A stretch of DNA of 64,000 bases, taken from positions 1-64,000 of the forward strand of contig JAEZWK010000018.1 of NCBI GenBank assembly GCA_023443045.1. The letters run 5' to 3'. A program made the translations under genes and the position numbers. This DNA comes from Bacillota bacterium. Lineage in GTDB: Bacteria > Bacillota_A > Clostridia > Tissierellales > Peptoniphilaceae. This document shows positions 1-8,187 of the stretch, piece after piece; position 1 is the first letter of the stretch; each line of letters begins with the position of its first letter. The notes under the pieces are model-generated. The model did not search any database. It was given only the letters and a program-made list of their open reading frames with translations, and was not told where the DNA came from.

Positions 1-78
1 GGATAGATATATTAGTCCATATCCTTCTTGGTTTTCTTTTACTATTTTTAATTTCTCTTCGTATGTTATTTTTTTCAT
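1..78 (-). CDS. IS3-family transposase OrfA, N-terminal fragment (partial at window edge)
   Basis: An ATG at 78 on the minus strand opens 26 codons reaching the window edge, starting MKKITYEEKLKIVKENQEGY. The pattern of an aromatic/acidic start followed by EKLKIVKE and an EGYG turn matches the first helix of the helix-turn-helix in IS150-type OrfA proteins, which bind the IS ends. A GGGGGT Shine-Dalgarno lies 8 bp upstream. Too little is visible to name the element. Confidence 0.6.
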   Translation of the reverse strand, partial: MKKITYEEKLKIVKENQEGYGLIYLS

Positions 79-99
79 TAAAATACCCCCTTATTTCCG

Positions 100-124
100 T
101 GTCCGGATTTAAGGGGGCAGTACA
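100..124 (-). repeat. Terminal inverted repeat of the IS3-family element
   Basis: On the minus strand the 25 bp run begins TGTACTGCCCCC and ends CCGGACA. TG at the tip and a CTGCCCC core are characteristic of IS150-group ends. Its partner lies outside the window. Confidence 0.6.
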
Positions 125-139
125 AAAGTTTGCTTTTTT

Positions 140-1411
140 TTATTTAAGTGATTTTATCTCCTTCATAAGATATAATGATCCGCACCATAAAATCAAATCA
201 TCCTTATTTGCAATCTTTTCAGTCAACGAAATGGCATCTTTTAGGTTCTTAACTGGAATTACTTTTTTAAAATAGTTTTTGGAGATATTTTCTAAATCTT
301 CTATATCAAGGCGTCTACTATTATTGATTTCGGTAATTACACAAGTATCTGTAAGTGTAGAGAGTTTTTCTAGAGCATATTTGTAGTCTTTATCTTTTAG
401 CATGGAAAAGCCTAAGATTAAATTATTATAGCTATAATTTTTTAAACTATCTATCAATTGGTCGATGGCATCTGAATTATGTGAGCCATCTATTAAAAAT
501 TTTGGATTTTCGGAAATAAGCTCCAATCGGCCTGGGTTTCTAGCCTCTTTCAAGCCATCTAAAATATCTTTTTTAGATAAGTTGAACTTTTCTTTAAAAT
601 AATCTAAAACACAAATACTAAGAGAAGCATTGTATAACTGATGTTTTCCAATAAGTTTGGTGACTACATTATAATCTCTAAAGGTAAAACTATTTTCATC
701 TAGCGAGAGAGAAATATTTTCGATCTCATCTAAACTAAAAGTATATACGCGTGAATTAAGTTTTTCTGCATACTCTTTTATTATCTCTTCTGATTCAATA
801 AATATTTGTGGATACAAAAATACTCTAGAATTTTCCTTTATGATACCAGCTTTATTTTTAGCTATTTCAGAAATATTATCACCCAAAATATCTATATGAT
901 CCATAGAAATACTAGTAATAACAGATGCAATTGGGTGAGTGATGACATTTGTAGAATCTAAAGTTCCGCCAAGACCAACTTCGACTACAGCTACATCCAC
1001 TTTTTTATCTGAAAAATATTTAAACATGATTGCTGTTAGAATTTCGAAATAAGTGATATATTGGTTATTTTTATCCATCTCTTCTATAACTGGAATAAAC
1101 TCATCCAAAATATTACAAAAATCTTCAGCACTAATATAATCACCATTTATTTGTATTGATTCCAATATCGTATCAATATATGGAGAGATAAAAAGACCAA
1201 CTCTATGATTTTTACTTAAAACACTTGAAAGGTAGTGGCATGTAGAACCTTTTCCATTAGTACCTGCAACATGAATAATATCATAGTCATTTTCGGGATT
1301 ATCAAATCTTTTTAGCAAATATCTTATATTATCCAAAGTATGCTTATTGGATTTAGGCACTCTATTATTGATCCAGTCTAAATATTTTTCAAAACTATTA
1401 AAAATTTTCAT
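140..1411 (-). CDS. folC: Bifunctional folylpolyglutamate synthase/dihydrofolate synthase FolC
   Basis: FolC ligates glutamate to folates (and to dihydropteroate when bifunctional) using ATP, so that folates are retained in the cytoplasm. The 423-residue length is normal. The Mur-ligase P-loop AGTNGKGS is at residues 49-56, followed by the conserved VVEVGLGGTLDSTN segment and the SMDH and NKAGIIK motifs. The C-terminal domain carries DGSHN. It stands alone on the minus strand, divergent from folT, which imports folate, so both genes flanking the divergent region are folate genes. An IS end lies immediately downstream of the stop. Confidence 0.95.
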   Translation of the reverse strand: MKIFNSFEKYLDWINNRVPKSNKHTLDNIRYLLKRFDNPENDYDIIHVAGTNGKGSTCHYLSSVLSKNHRVGLFISPYIDTILESIQINGDYISAEDFCNILDEFIPVIEEMDKNNQYITYFEILTAIMFKYFSDKKVDVAVVEVGLGGTLDSTNVITHPIASVITSISMDHIDILGDNISEIAKNKAGIIKENSRVFLYPQIFIESEEIIKEYAEKLNSRVYTFSLDEIENISLSLDENSFTFRDYNVVTKLIGKHQLYNASLSICVLDYFKEKFNLSKKDILDGLKEARNPGRLELISENPKFLIDGSHNSDAIDQLIDSLKNYSYNNLILGFSMLKDKDYKYALEKLSTLTDTCVITEINNSRRLDIEDLENISKNYFKKVIPVKNLKDAISLTEKIANKDDLILWCGSLYLMKEIKSLK

Positions 1412-1422
1412 AACAACCTCAC

Positions 1423-1452
1423 TTGAAATCTAATGGCGATTTATAATATAAT
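1423..1452 (+). promoter_or_regulatory. Candidate sigma-A promoter for folT
   Basis: TTGAAA at 1423-1428 and TATAAT at 1447-1452 are separated by 18 bp, placing transcription start just upstream of the folate riboswitch candidate. An overlapping TATAAT at 1442 gives a poorer spacing. Confidence 0.5.
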
Positions 1453-1482
1453 ATACTAGCAAAGTAGGAAAAGGGCGTCAAG

Positions 1483-1552
1483 TGTTAAGAGTAGGCAATT
1501 CTTAAACGAAAGTTAATCTGCGATTCTTTATCCTGGCCACCACCCGCTTTGA
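1483..1552 (+). promoter_or_regulatory. Probable tetrahydrofolate (THF) riboswitch in the folT leader
   Basis: The leader contains AAGAGTAGG near 1488, an internal CGAAAG-capped hairpin near 1503-1515 and CCACCACCCGCTTT near 1536-1550. GAGTAG at the 5' side and CCGCT at the 3' side are the conserved ends of the THF aptamer. It is followed within 30 nt by the start codon of folT, a gene class often governed by this riboswitch. The closing stem looks imperfect by eye, which lowers confidence. Confidence 0.6.
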
Positions 1553-1573
1553 AAATAAAAGGGGGTTTTTTTT

Positions 1574-2107
1574 ATGGAAAACAAATTTAAAATTAGCACA
1601 CAAGATTTAGTTTTAGCTGCAATATTATCAGCACTATCTATTATCTTGACAAGGTTTTTATCAATCATGCTAACACCTGCTCTAAGAATTGGACTCGGAA
1701 CAGTTCCTTTGATGTTGGTGGGACTATTATTTGGACCAATAACTGGAGCTTGTGCAGGGCTTGTTACAGATGTAATTGGAGTTCTTATCAATCCTCAGGG
1801 ATCATTTCATTTAGGCTTTACACTAAGTGCAGTACTTACCGGTATGATTCCTGGATTAGTATGTATGTTGTGCAATAGAGTAAGATCTCTAAATGTAAAT
1901 GTATTTAAGATTTTTTTATCCGTTGTATTAGTTTATTTGGGAATTCATTTGATTTTAAATACAGTGTGGTTATCACAACTCATGGGAAAAGCATTTTATG
2001 CATTAGTAATAACTAGAGCATTAAAAGTTGGAATTGAGTCAGTAGTTTGTTTTGGTTTATTATATCTGATAATCGAACAATTAATTCCTAGAATAAGGAG
2101 GAGATAA
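1574..2107 (+). CDS. folT: Folate ECF transporter substrate-binding (S) subunit FolT
   Basis: This small integral membrane protein (177 aa, about six hydrophobic segments) captures folate for the shared ECF energy-coupling module, whose genes are not in this window. FolT signatures are visible: an N-terminal LVLAAILSALSIILTRF helix, the GFTLSAVLTGMIPGL segment in the middle, and NTVWL followed by GKAFYALVITR near the C-terminus. The start is the ATG after an AAAAGGGGG ribosome-binding site. The upstream THF riboswitch candidate would repress it when folate is plentiful. Confidence 0.88.
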   Translation: MENKFKISTQDLVLAAILSALSIILTRFLSIMLTPALRIGLGTVPLMLVGLLFGPITGACAGLVTDVIGVLINPQGSFHLGFTLSAVLTGMIPGLVCMLCNRVRSLNVNVFKIFLSVVLVYLGIHLILNTVWLSQLMGKAFYALVITRALKVGIESVVCFGLLYLIIEQLIPRIRRR

Positions 2108-2120
2108 TCCTCTTTTTTTT
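2096..2120 (+). terminator. Intrinsic terminator of folT
   Basis: An AGGAGGA/TCCTCT hairpin followed by eight T residues overlaps the last codons of folT. Confidence 0.7.
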
Positions 2121-2129
2121 ATAACAAAA

Positions 2130-2152
2130 AAGAGTAAAATTTATTTACTCTT
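2130..2152 (-). terminator. Intrinsic terminator of the MarR-family gene
   Basis: A perfect 9-bp stem AAGAGTAAA/TTTACTCTT with a five-base loop overlaps the stop codon. On the minus strand it is followed by a T-run. Confidence 0.75.
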
Positions 2153-2561
2153 TTACCATTTTTTCTAATAGTTTAATAATTGTATCTATTTCAGCAGCAT
2201 CAAGATTTTCTAACATTTCTTGAGCTGTTTTTGCCATTCTAGCTTCTGTTTCCTTGAGCATATTTTTACCTGAATCGGTTAATGTAAGAGCAAATGTTCT
2301 CTTATCAAAAGCATCGATCTCACGATGTAAAAATCCTTTGTCTTCGATATCGCTTAAAAATCTGGAAACTAAAGGTTTCTTCATGCTAAGACCTTCTCCA
2401 ATTTGTGCAGGAGTTACAGGTCCTTCTGTTTCTATAAATTTCATCATCAAAAATTCAGTTTGTGTATATTTTTTTGCAGAAATTTGACTATTTATTTTTT
2501 TGCTTAAAATTGCCCATTGTTTTAAAAAGTTTAAATTTTTTGAATCGCCCATTTCAATCAT
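2145..2561 (-). CDS. MarR-family transcriptional regulator
   Basis: At 138 residues this is a typical one-domain MarR protein, a dimeric winged-helix DNA-binding regulator. The wHTH spans roughly residues 30-110. It shows a recognition-helix region MKKPLVSRFLSDIEDKGFL and a wing with FALTLTDSGKNML, where the D-R-F/L-T-G pattern is characteristic. It is divergent from the gluconate kinase operon with a 277-bp gap, so it could regulate that operon, itself or a distant target. No ligand can be inferred. Confidence 0.88.
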   Translation of the reverse strand: MIEMGDSKNLNFLKQWAILSKKINSQISAKKYTQTEFLMMKFIETEGPVTPAQIGEGLSMKKPLVSRFLSDIEDKGFLHREIDAFDKRTFALTLTDSGKNMLKETEARMAKTAQEMLENLDAAEIDTIIKLLEKMVKE

Positions 2562-2838
2562 CCTTTCTATCTTAATATTATTTGATTCTTTATCTCTTCT
2601 ATTTTATACCCCTATTTAAAATTTGTAAACAGTAAATTAATTATTTTTTTACTTTTTTTTTAAAATACTTTTTGCAAGGATTTGACTTTTATATATTTCA
2701 CAAAATTAAGGGTTAAATTATTTGAAAATTAATCATATAATATCATATGAAAACCCAAAAATTAAATTGATGTATATATATTAGTTTTAATCAAAAAATT
2801 ATGTTATAATAAAGCAATTAAAATAAATAGGTGATAAT
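2562..2838 (+). promoter_or_regulatory. Divergent intergenic region with the gluconate operon promoter
   Basis: This AT-rich 277-bp gap separates marR from the gluconate kinase. A TATAAT at 2805-2810 with a weak TTAGTT at 2781-2786 (18-bp spacing) sits 28 bp upstream of the kinase ATG and is the most likely promoter. No convincing MarR palindrome is visible by eye. Confidence 0.4.
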
Positions 2839-4323
2839 ATGAGATATATTTGCGTTGATATTGGAACGACTACTATCAAAGGAATAATTTATGATGAATT
2901 GGGACGGCTTGTCGATGAGATTTCACAAAAGAGTAAATTATATACCCCCAATTCTTTTAAAAGAGAACAAAATCCTGATGAAATTTTGTGGGATGTAAGA
3001 AATGTTTTAAGAGAATTGGTCTCAAAAGTTCATCAATCAAGACACAAGGTGGAAGCCATAGCTCTTTCGTGCTATATGCATTCTTTGGTACTTTTGGATG
3101 GAGATGGTGCACCTCTTACTGGTATTATGCTTTGGAATGATTTGCGTGCTGCATCTGTAAGCGAAGTATATAAAGAAAATGGAATAGGGCTAGATATTTA
3201 TAAAAAGACTGGTACACCTATACATCCCATGAGTCCTTTTTACAAACTTCTCTACTACAAGGAGATGGAGAGGGATATTTTTGAAAGGGCAAAGAAATTT
3301 GTAGGTATAAAAGAGATAATTACAAAATGGATGTGTGGTGAGTACTATGTCGATTATAGTGTGGCATCTAGTACAGGCATGTTTGATATTTGTGATTTAA
3401 AATGGAATAAAGATGCTTTAAATATTCTAGGGGTAGATGAATCATATTTTTCTACACCGGTTGATAGTACATTTATTTTACCTAATTTAAATGAATCTTT
3501 TCTTAAGGATATAGGGCTAGACAGTGATGTAAAAATAGTTATAGGAGCAAGCGATGGCTGTTTAGCAAATTTAGGAAGTCATGGATTAGATCATGGTGTA
3601 GGAGTTGTAACTATAGGAACAAGTGGAGCTTATAGGGTGGTTACAGATAAGCCTGTTTTAGATACTGAAGCTCGAACTTTTAGCTATATTCTTACAAAGG
3701 GCTATTATGTTTCAGGAGGCGCTATAAATAACGGAGCCATAGCATATGATTTTGTTCTCAATAATCTAAAATATGATGAGCATTTGGATAAAATCTTTAA
3801 AAAACTAAATCCAGAGGATTATGGTAAGGGAATTTTATTTTTACCATTTTTATCTGGTGAAAGAGCTCCATATTGGGATGCGGATTTGAGAAGTGCTTTT
3901 TTAGGTTTAAATCAAACTCATACTAGAAAAGATATTTTATTTTCCACTATAAAGGGAATATGTTACGCACTTCGTGATGTTATGGGGGTAATAGATGATG
4001 TTATAGATTCTAAAATATCATCTGTTTATGTAAATGGTGGATTTGTAAGAAGTGAGATTTGGTTGCAGACATTATGTAATATATTAAACAAACCTGTTTT
4101 GGTTAGTGATAATGGAGACGGTGTGTTATTTGGAGCGTTTTTGATATCACTTCTCGCAACAGGAAAGATTTCCTCTCTTAAGGAGGCAGAAAAATATTTT
4201 GTCGTTGGAAGGGAATTTTTAGCTAAAAATACAACTCTATATGATGAAGAGTTTAGTATTTATAGAAAGGCAATCAGTGCTAACAGAGATATTTTGCATG
4301 ATTTATCTCGTTTAGCTGATTAA
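2839..4323 (+). CDS. gntK: Gluconate kinase, FGGY family
   Basis: This cytoplasmic sugar kinase phosphorylates gluconate to 6-phosphogluconate with ATP. It is a 494-residue FGGY carbohydrate kinase with the N-terminal phosphate-binding motif DIGTTT (residues 7-12) and the central GASDGCLANLGSHG stretch. The second ATPase-fold signature, TIGTSGAYRVVT, is followed by SGERAPYWD and a C-terminal VNGGFVRSEIWLQ. FGGY members are hard to tell apart by sequence. The assignment to gluconate comes from the following gntP permease and 6-phosphogluconate dehydrogenase genes in one operon. It starts at the ATG after AAATAGGTGATAAT. Confidence 0.9.
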   Translation: MRYICVDIGTTTIKGIIYDELGRLVDEISQKSKLYTPNSFKREQNPDEILWDVRNVLRELVSKVHQSRHKVEAIALSCYMHSLVLLDGDGAPLTGIMLWNDLRAASVSEVYKENGIGLDIYKKTGTPIHPMSPFYKLLYYKEMERDIFERAKKFVGIKEIITKWMCGEYYVDYSVASSTGMFDICDLKWNKDALNILGVDESYFSTPVDSTFILPNLNESFLKDIGLDSDVKIVIGASDGCLANLGSHGLDHGVGVVTIGTSGAYRVVTDKPVLDTEARTFSYILTKGYYVSGGAINNGAIAYDFVLNNLKYDEHLDKIFKKLNPEDYGKGILFLPFLSGERAPYWDADLRSAFLGLNQTHTRKDILFSTIKGICYALRDVMGVIDDVIDSKISSVYVNGGFVRSEIWLQTLCNILNKPVLVSDNGDGVLFGAFLISLLATGKISSLKEAEKYFVVGREFLAKNTTLYDEEFSIYRKAISANRDILHDLSRLAD

Positions 4324-4342
4324 TAAATTTTTAGGAGGAGAA

Positions 4343-5680
4343 ATGTCTAGTACAACATTATTATTACTTTTATTAGTATCAGTAGGTGTATTACTATTTT
4401 TAGTAATGAAGGTAAAATTACACGCCTTTATATCGCTTCTACTGGCTAGTATACTTATGGGTGTTATGACTGGTATGGATTTTCACCAGATCATAAATTC
4501 TATATCCAGTGGTATGGGAGGAACTTTAGGATCATTAGCAGTTATTATAGGGCTTGGCGCTATGTTTGGAAAGATGCTTGAAATAAGTGGAGGAGCTGAG
4601 AGATTGGCTAGAACTTTTTTAAACATCTTTGGTGAGAAAAAAGCTCCATATGCAATGCTAATAGCTGGATTTCTAGTAAGTATCCCCGTGTTTTTTGATG
4701 TAGGATTTATTATTTTGGTACCACTCGTTTATGCTTTACATAAAAGCACGAAAAAAAGTCTTTTATTATTTGGTATACCTCTATTAGCAGGTCTTGCAGT
4801 TACACATGCATTTGTACCACCTACACCTGGTCCGATATTAGTTGCTAATTTAGTTGGAGCTGATTTGGGTAAGGTAATTTTTTATGGTATAATCTGTGGT
4901 ATACCAGCAGCTATCGTAGCCGGTCCTGTTTGGGCAAAATATATATCAAAGAAAATCTATGTAGAAATTCCTAAATATTTGGATATTGATGAAAAAGTTA
5001 TAACTGTAAGTGATGAAGAGCTACCAAAGTTTGGTGTTATATTTTCATTAATTCTATTACCTATAGTTATGATTTTGATAAATACATTTGCTAGTGCTTA
5101 TTTAAGTGACGGAAAATTAAAAGATATTCTAACCTTTATAGGCAACCCAATTGTAGCACTTATAGTTGCTTGTATTGTATCATTTATAGTTTTGGGAAGA
5201 TTTAAAGGATTAAAGATGTCTGATATACAAGGAGTTTGTAATTCTGCTCTAAACTCTACAGGAATTATTTTGTTGGTTACAGGTGCTGGTGGAATATTTA
5301 AACAAGTTTTAGTAGATTCTAAAATTGGAGATGCTGTAGCACACACATTTGATACTATCTCATTTAGTCCTATATTATTAGCATTTTTGATTGCTCTAAT
5401 AGTTAGGGTGTCTGCAGGAAGTGCCACAGTTGCTATGGCTACGGCTGGTGCTATTGTAGGGCCGCTAATTGCAAATACAAATGTGGAGCCAGCTTTGATA
5501 GTAGTAGCTATAGCTTCGGGATCTACTGCTCTTAGTCACGTAAATGATTCAGGATTTTGGTTGGTCAATAGATATTTTGGCATTAGTGAAAAAGATACAT
5601 TGAAATCTTGGACAGTTATGGAGACTCTGATAGGAGTAGTGGGTCTGATAATGGCACTTATTTTAAATATATTCATTTAA
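4343..5680 (+). CDS. gntP: Gluconate:H+ symporter, GntP family
   Basis: This polytopic permease (445 aa, about 12 hydrophobic segments) imports gluconate with protons. GntP-family landmarks are the GMGGTLGSLAVIIGLGAMFG segment, FFDVGFIILVPL, the PPTPGP motif in the N-terminal half, the SAGSATVAMATAGAIVGP loop, and HVNDSGFW near the C-terminus. It lies 19 bp after the kinase and is preceded by an AGGAGG site. Together they provide uptake and activation of gluconate. Confidence 0.93.
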   Translation: MSSTTLLLLLLVSVGVLLFLVMKVKLHAFISLLLASILMGVMTGMDFHQIINSISSGMGGTLGSLAVIIGLGAMFGKMLEISGGAERLARTFLNIFGEKKAPYAMLIAGFLVSIPVFFDVGFIILVPLVYALHKSTKKSLLLFGIPLLAGLAVTHAFVPPTPGPILVANLVGADLGKVIFYGIICGIPAAIVAGPVWAKYISKKIYVEIPKYLDIDEKVITVSDEELPKFGVIFSLILLPIVMILINTFASAYLSDGKLKDILTFIGNPIVALIVACIVSFIVLGRFKGLKMSDIQGVCNSALNSTGIILLVTGAGGIFKQVLVDSKIGDAVAHTFDTISFSPILLAFLIALIVRVSAGSATVAMATAGAIVGPLIANTNVEPALIVVAIASGSTALSHVNDSGFWLVNRYFGISEKDTLKSWTVMETLIGVVGLIMALILNIFI

Positions 5681-5693
5681 TAACGGAGGAAAT

Positions 5694-7079
5694 ATGAATA
5701 ATATCGGCGTCATAGGAATGGGTGTTATGGGAAAAAATTTGGCACTCAACTTTTCTAGCAAAAATATTAAAACATCTATATACAACAGAACATATGATAA
5801 AAGTGTATTGGCTAAGCAAGAAGATGATTTTGGCAATATATTTTTATATAATGATTTAAAAGAATTTGTAGAGAGTTTGGAGAAACCACGAAAAATAATA
5901 ATTATGGTATCTGCAGGAAATGCAGTAGATGAAACCATAAAAGATTTAGAGAAGTATATAGAGTGTGAAGATATAATAATAGATGCCGGTAATTCATTTT
6001 ATTTAGATACCCAGAGGCGTTATGAAGAATTAGAAAAGAAAAATATTAATTATGTAGGTCTTGGAGTATCGGGTGGTGAGGAAGGTGCTAGAAAAGGCCC
6101 GGCTATGATGATAGGCTCATCACAAAAGGTGTATAATATCATCAGAGAGTATTTGGAAAAAATATCTGCAAAAGCTAAAGATGGAGAAACTTGTGCGAAA
6201 TATTCTGGCAATAAAGGTGCAGGACATTTTGTAAAAATGGTTCATAATGCGATAGAATACGCTGATATGGAAATAATAGCGGAGTTTTATTCAATTTTAA
6301 AAGATGCATATAATTATTCATTAGATGAAATATCAGAAATTTTTTTAACTATCAATGATGGATTTAACGAAAGTTATCTACTAGATATAACCTGTCAAAT
6401 TTTAAAAGAAAAAGTTGATGGAGAATATTTACTTCCCATGATAAAGGATGCAGCTAAACAAAAAGGCACCGGTAAATGGACACAACAATTTGCTGTAGAT
6501 ATTGGATTTGATTCATCTATACTTATGGATGCGCTAAATGCAAGAATATTGTCATCCAGCCCAGAAAGAGAATTGGTAAGAGGAAAGTTTGAAAACACTT
6601 CTGAATTTGCAAAAATAAAAATGGATTTGGATATAGCTAGCGCGATGAGTTTTTGTAAAATTCTTAATTACACACAAGGGTTTTTATTGATGCATTATGC
6701 TGATAAGATGTATAATTGGGATTTAAGCTTGAGTAATATAGCTGCCGGATTTAGAAATGGATGTATTATCAGAGGAAATATATTGGAATATTTGATGAAG
6801 CATTATGCAGAAAATGGTTCGGAAATACCTTTTGTACTATTTAAAGAAATTGAAGATTTAATAAAAGTTGGTGCAAAAAATCTTCGAAAACTTATATGTA
6901 TTGCAGTAGAAAGGGAAATTAAAATTCCGTGCATTTTAAGTGCTATATCATATTTTGATGGGTTAAAAGAGAAAAAGTCTTCTACCAATCTTATACAGGC
7001 GCAGAGAGATTTCTTTGGAGCGCACACATTTGAAATAGAAAACAAAGAAGGAGTTTATCATCATGAGTGGAGTAAATAA
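5694..7079 (+). CDS. gnd: 6-phosphogluconate dehydrogenase, decarboxylating
   Basis: This enzyme oxidises 6-phosphogluconate to ribulose 5-phosphate and CO2 with reduction of NADP+ or NAD+. The nucleotide-binding GMGVMG is at residues 8-13, and substrate-site motifs GNSFYLDTQRR and GLGVSGGEEGARKGP follow. The catalytic-lysine segment KGAGHFVKMVHNAIEY and C-terminal QRDFFGAHTFE are also clear. The 461-residue length is normal. The usual PGG after the GP motif reads IGS here, a small deviation. It is the third gene of the gluconate operon and overlaps the next gene by 17 bp. Confidence 0.95.
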   Translation: MNNIGVIGMGVMGKNLALNFSSKNIKTSIYNRTYDKSVLAKQEDDFGNIFLYNDLKEFVESLEKPRKIIIMVSAGNAVDETIKDLEKYIECEDIIIDAGNSFYLDTQRRYEELEKKNINYVGLGVSGGEEGARKGPAMMIGSSQKVYNIIREYLEKISAKAKDGETCAKYSGNKGAGHFVKMVHNAIEYADMEIIAEFYSILKDAYNYSLDEISEIFLTINDGFNESYLLDITCQILKEKVDGEYLLPMIKDAAKQKGTGKWTQQFAVDIGFDSSILMDALNARILSSSPERELVRGKFENTSEFAKIKMDLDIASAMSFCKILNYTQGFLLMHYADKMYNWDLSLSNIAAGFRNGCIIRGNILEYLMKHYAENGSEIPFVLFKEIEDLIKVGAKNLRKLICIAVEREIKIPCILSAISYFDGLKEKKSSTNLIQAQRDFFGAHTFEIENKEGVYHHEWSK

Positions 7080-7632
7080 ATTTGAAGTTAATGAATTAGT
7101 TTTAGAAAAAGGAAATATTCTACTAAAAAGACCGGATATGAAATATTTGGAAGATTTCTATGAATATGCTAAAACAGAAGATGTTGGTCCTAAAGCGGGC
7201 TGGAATCCGCACAAAAGTATCGATGAAAGTAAAAGAATTTTGGAGATGTTTATAAATAACAAAAACGTTTTCATAATAGTCGATAAAGAAAAAGATAAAA
7301 TGATTGGAACTATGGGCATAGAAGCTCCGCGACATGAAATGGATGAGGCACATAAAAAATTAAAAGGCTATGAAATCGGTTATGCATTAAATAAAGCATA
7401 TTGGGGAAAGTCTATAGTGCCTACAGCAGCAGAACTTGTTTCGGATTATTTATTTACTGAACTAGACGCAGATTATATAATATTAAATATATCTGATAAA
7501 AATATAAATAGCAGAAGAGTTGCTGAAAAAATGAAATTTAATGTACTTTATCATCACATTGGGGAAAATTATCGCGGGGAAGATGAAGATTTTACAATCT
7601 ATATACTATATAATAATAAACGCAAGAAATAG
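7063..7632 (+). CDS. GNAT-family N-acetyltransferase (RimJ/RimL-like)
   Basis: This 189-residue acetyl-CoA-dependent acyltransferase of the RimJ/RimL branch has the acceptor-side N-terminus LLKRPDMKYLEDFYEYA. The core reads GYEIGYALNKAYWGKSIVPTAA, and an ILNISDKNINSRRVAEKMKF motif sits in the last third. Acceptors in this branch include ribosomal-protein N-termini and small molecules, so the substrate is unknown. Its ATG lies inside the end of gnd, so it is translationally coupled to the gluconate operon, although a metabolic link is not evident. Confidence 0.85.
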   Translation: MSGVNKFEVNELVLEKGNILLKRPDMKYLEDFYEYAKTEDVGPKAGWNPHKSIDESKRILEMFINNKNVFIIVDKEKDKMIGTMGIEAPRHEMDEAHKKLKGYEIGYALNKAYWGKSIVPTAAELVSDYLFTELDADYIILNISDKNINSRRVAEKMKFNVLYHHIGENYRGEDEDFTIYILYNNKRKK

Positions 7633-7649
7633 ACAACGATTTTGATGAC

Positions 7650-7678
7650 TTGAATTTTTGATTTTTATTATATATAAT
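7650..7678 (+). promoter_or_regulatory. Promoter of the 6S RNA candidate
   Basis: TTGAAT at 7650-7655 and TATAAT at 7673-7678 have an ideal 17-bp spacer, predicting a start near 7685, exactly where the closing stem of the RNA begins. Confidence 0.65.
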
Positions 7679-7684
7679 TTAATT

Positions 7685-7880
7685 AACCTGTTTAGTACGA
7701 GTATCCATTTAATTCAACCGACAAATGATTTATCAGGGATATTTCAGTTTAGGTGATTAGATAAAGCCTTAAGTGGACTATCGAGGCATCTAACTTTTAC
7801 CCACCTAGTATACAGGCGGGGCTGAATTATTTTGGAGAAACGGCTATAACGGGAAGAGGGGAGAAATCTCCTCTTTTTTT
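7685..7880 (+). ncRNA. ssrS: Probable 6S RNA
   Basis: A promoter-terminator unit of about 190 nt contains no ORF. The 5' end CCTGTT (7687-7692) pairs with AACGGG (7848-7853), the terminal closing stem. The central part contains AAAGCCTTAAGTGGACTATC and ACCCACCTAGTATACAGG, which resemble the conserved side of the 6S open bubble in Firmicutes. 6S RNA mimics an open promoter and sequesters the housekeeping RNA polymerase in stationary phase. The assignment is by recalled sequence pattern, length and closing stem. Confidence 0.7.
7856..7880 (+). terminator. Intrinsic terminator of the 6S RNA unit
   Basis: GAGGGGAGA pairs with TCTCCTC across a two-base loop core and is followed by eight T residues. 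Confidence 0.75.
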
Positions 7881-8089
7881 TACCAAATTTAGTAAAACAC
7901 AGATTTTGTAAAATTATTTCGAGAAAATTTAAGATTAATGTAGTAGAGTATCTTCTTGAAATTTAAAAAATGAGTAGATATAGAATATGTAAAAAAATGT
8001 GCAATATATTTTGAGAGTATTTATTATAAAAAATATAGCGAGGAAAAATGATTTTTAATTAAAATCAGAAAGAGTAGATGAAAAAATAA

Positions 8090-8126
8090 AAAAAATACGT
8101 TCAGTGGCAAACCGAACGTAATTTTT
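8090..8126 (-). terminator. Terminator downstream of the lipoprotein gene
   Basis: A perfect TACGTTC/GAACGTA stem (8096-8102 with 8114-8120) is flanked by A- and T-runs, so it can terminate in either direction. The 7881-8090 stretch before it is AT-rich and holds nothing recognisable. Confidence 0.65.
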
Positions 8127-8187
8127 TATTATCTCAATTTACAAGCAAAACTTATTAATTTTTGATGTACTTATGAGGTATAAGATT

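Larger units (their letters stand above)
1..124 (-). mobile_element. End of an IS3-family (IS150-like) insertion sequence, cut by the window edge
   Basis: The minus strand from 124 begins with a TG-ended terminal repeat containing the ACTGCCCCC core usual for this IS group, then a GGGGG ribosome-binding site and the start of an OrfA-like reading frame. The element therefore enters from the left and stops 15 bp beyond the folC stop codon. Only the transposase-proximal end is visible, so intactness cannot be judged. Family assignment rests on the terminal repeat and 26 residues of OrfA. Confidence 0.7.

Noticed and set aside
1528..1791. 87-codon leftward ORF over the folT start
   Set aside because: It is antisense to folT and its leader, with no ribosome-binding site or recognisable motif.
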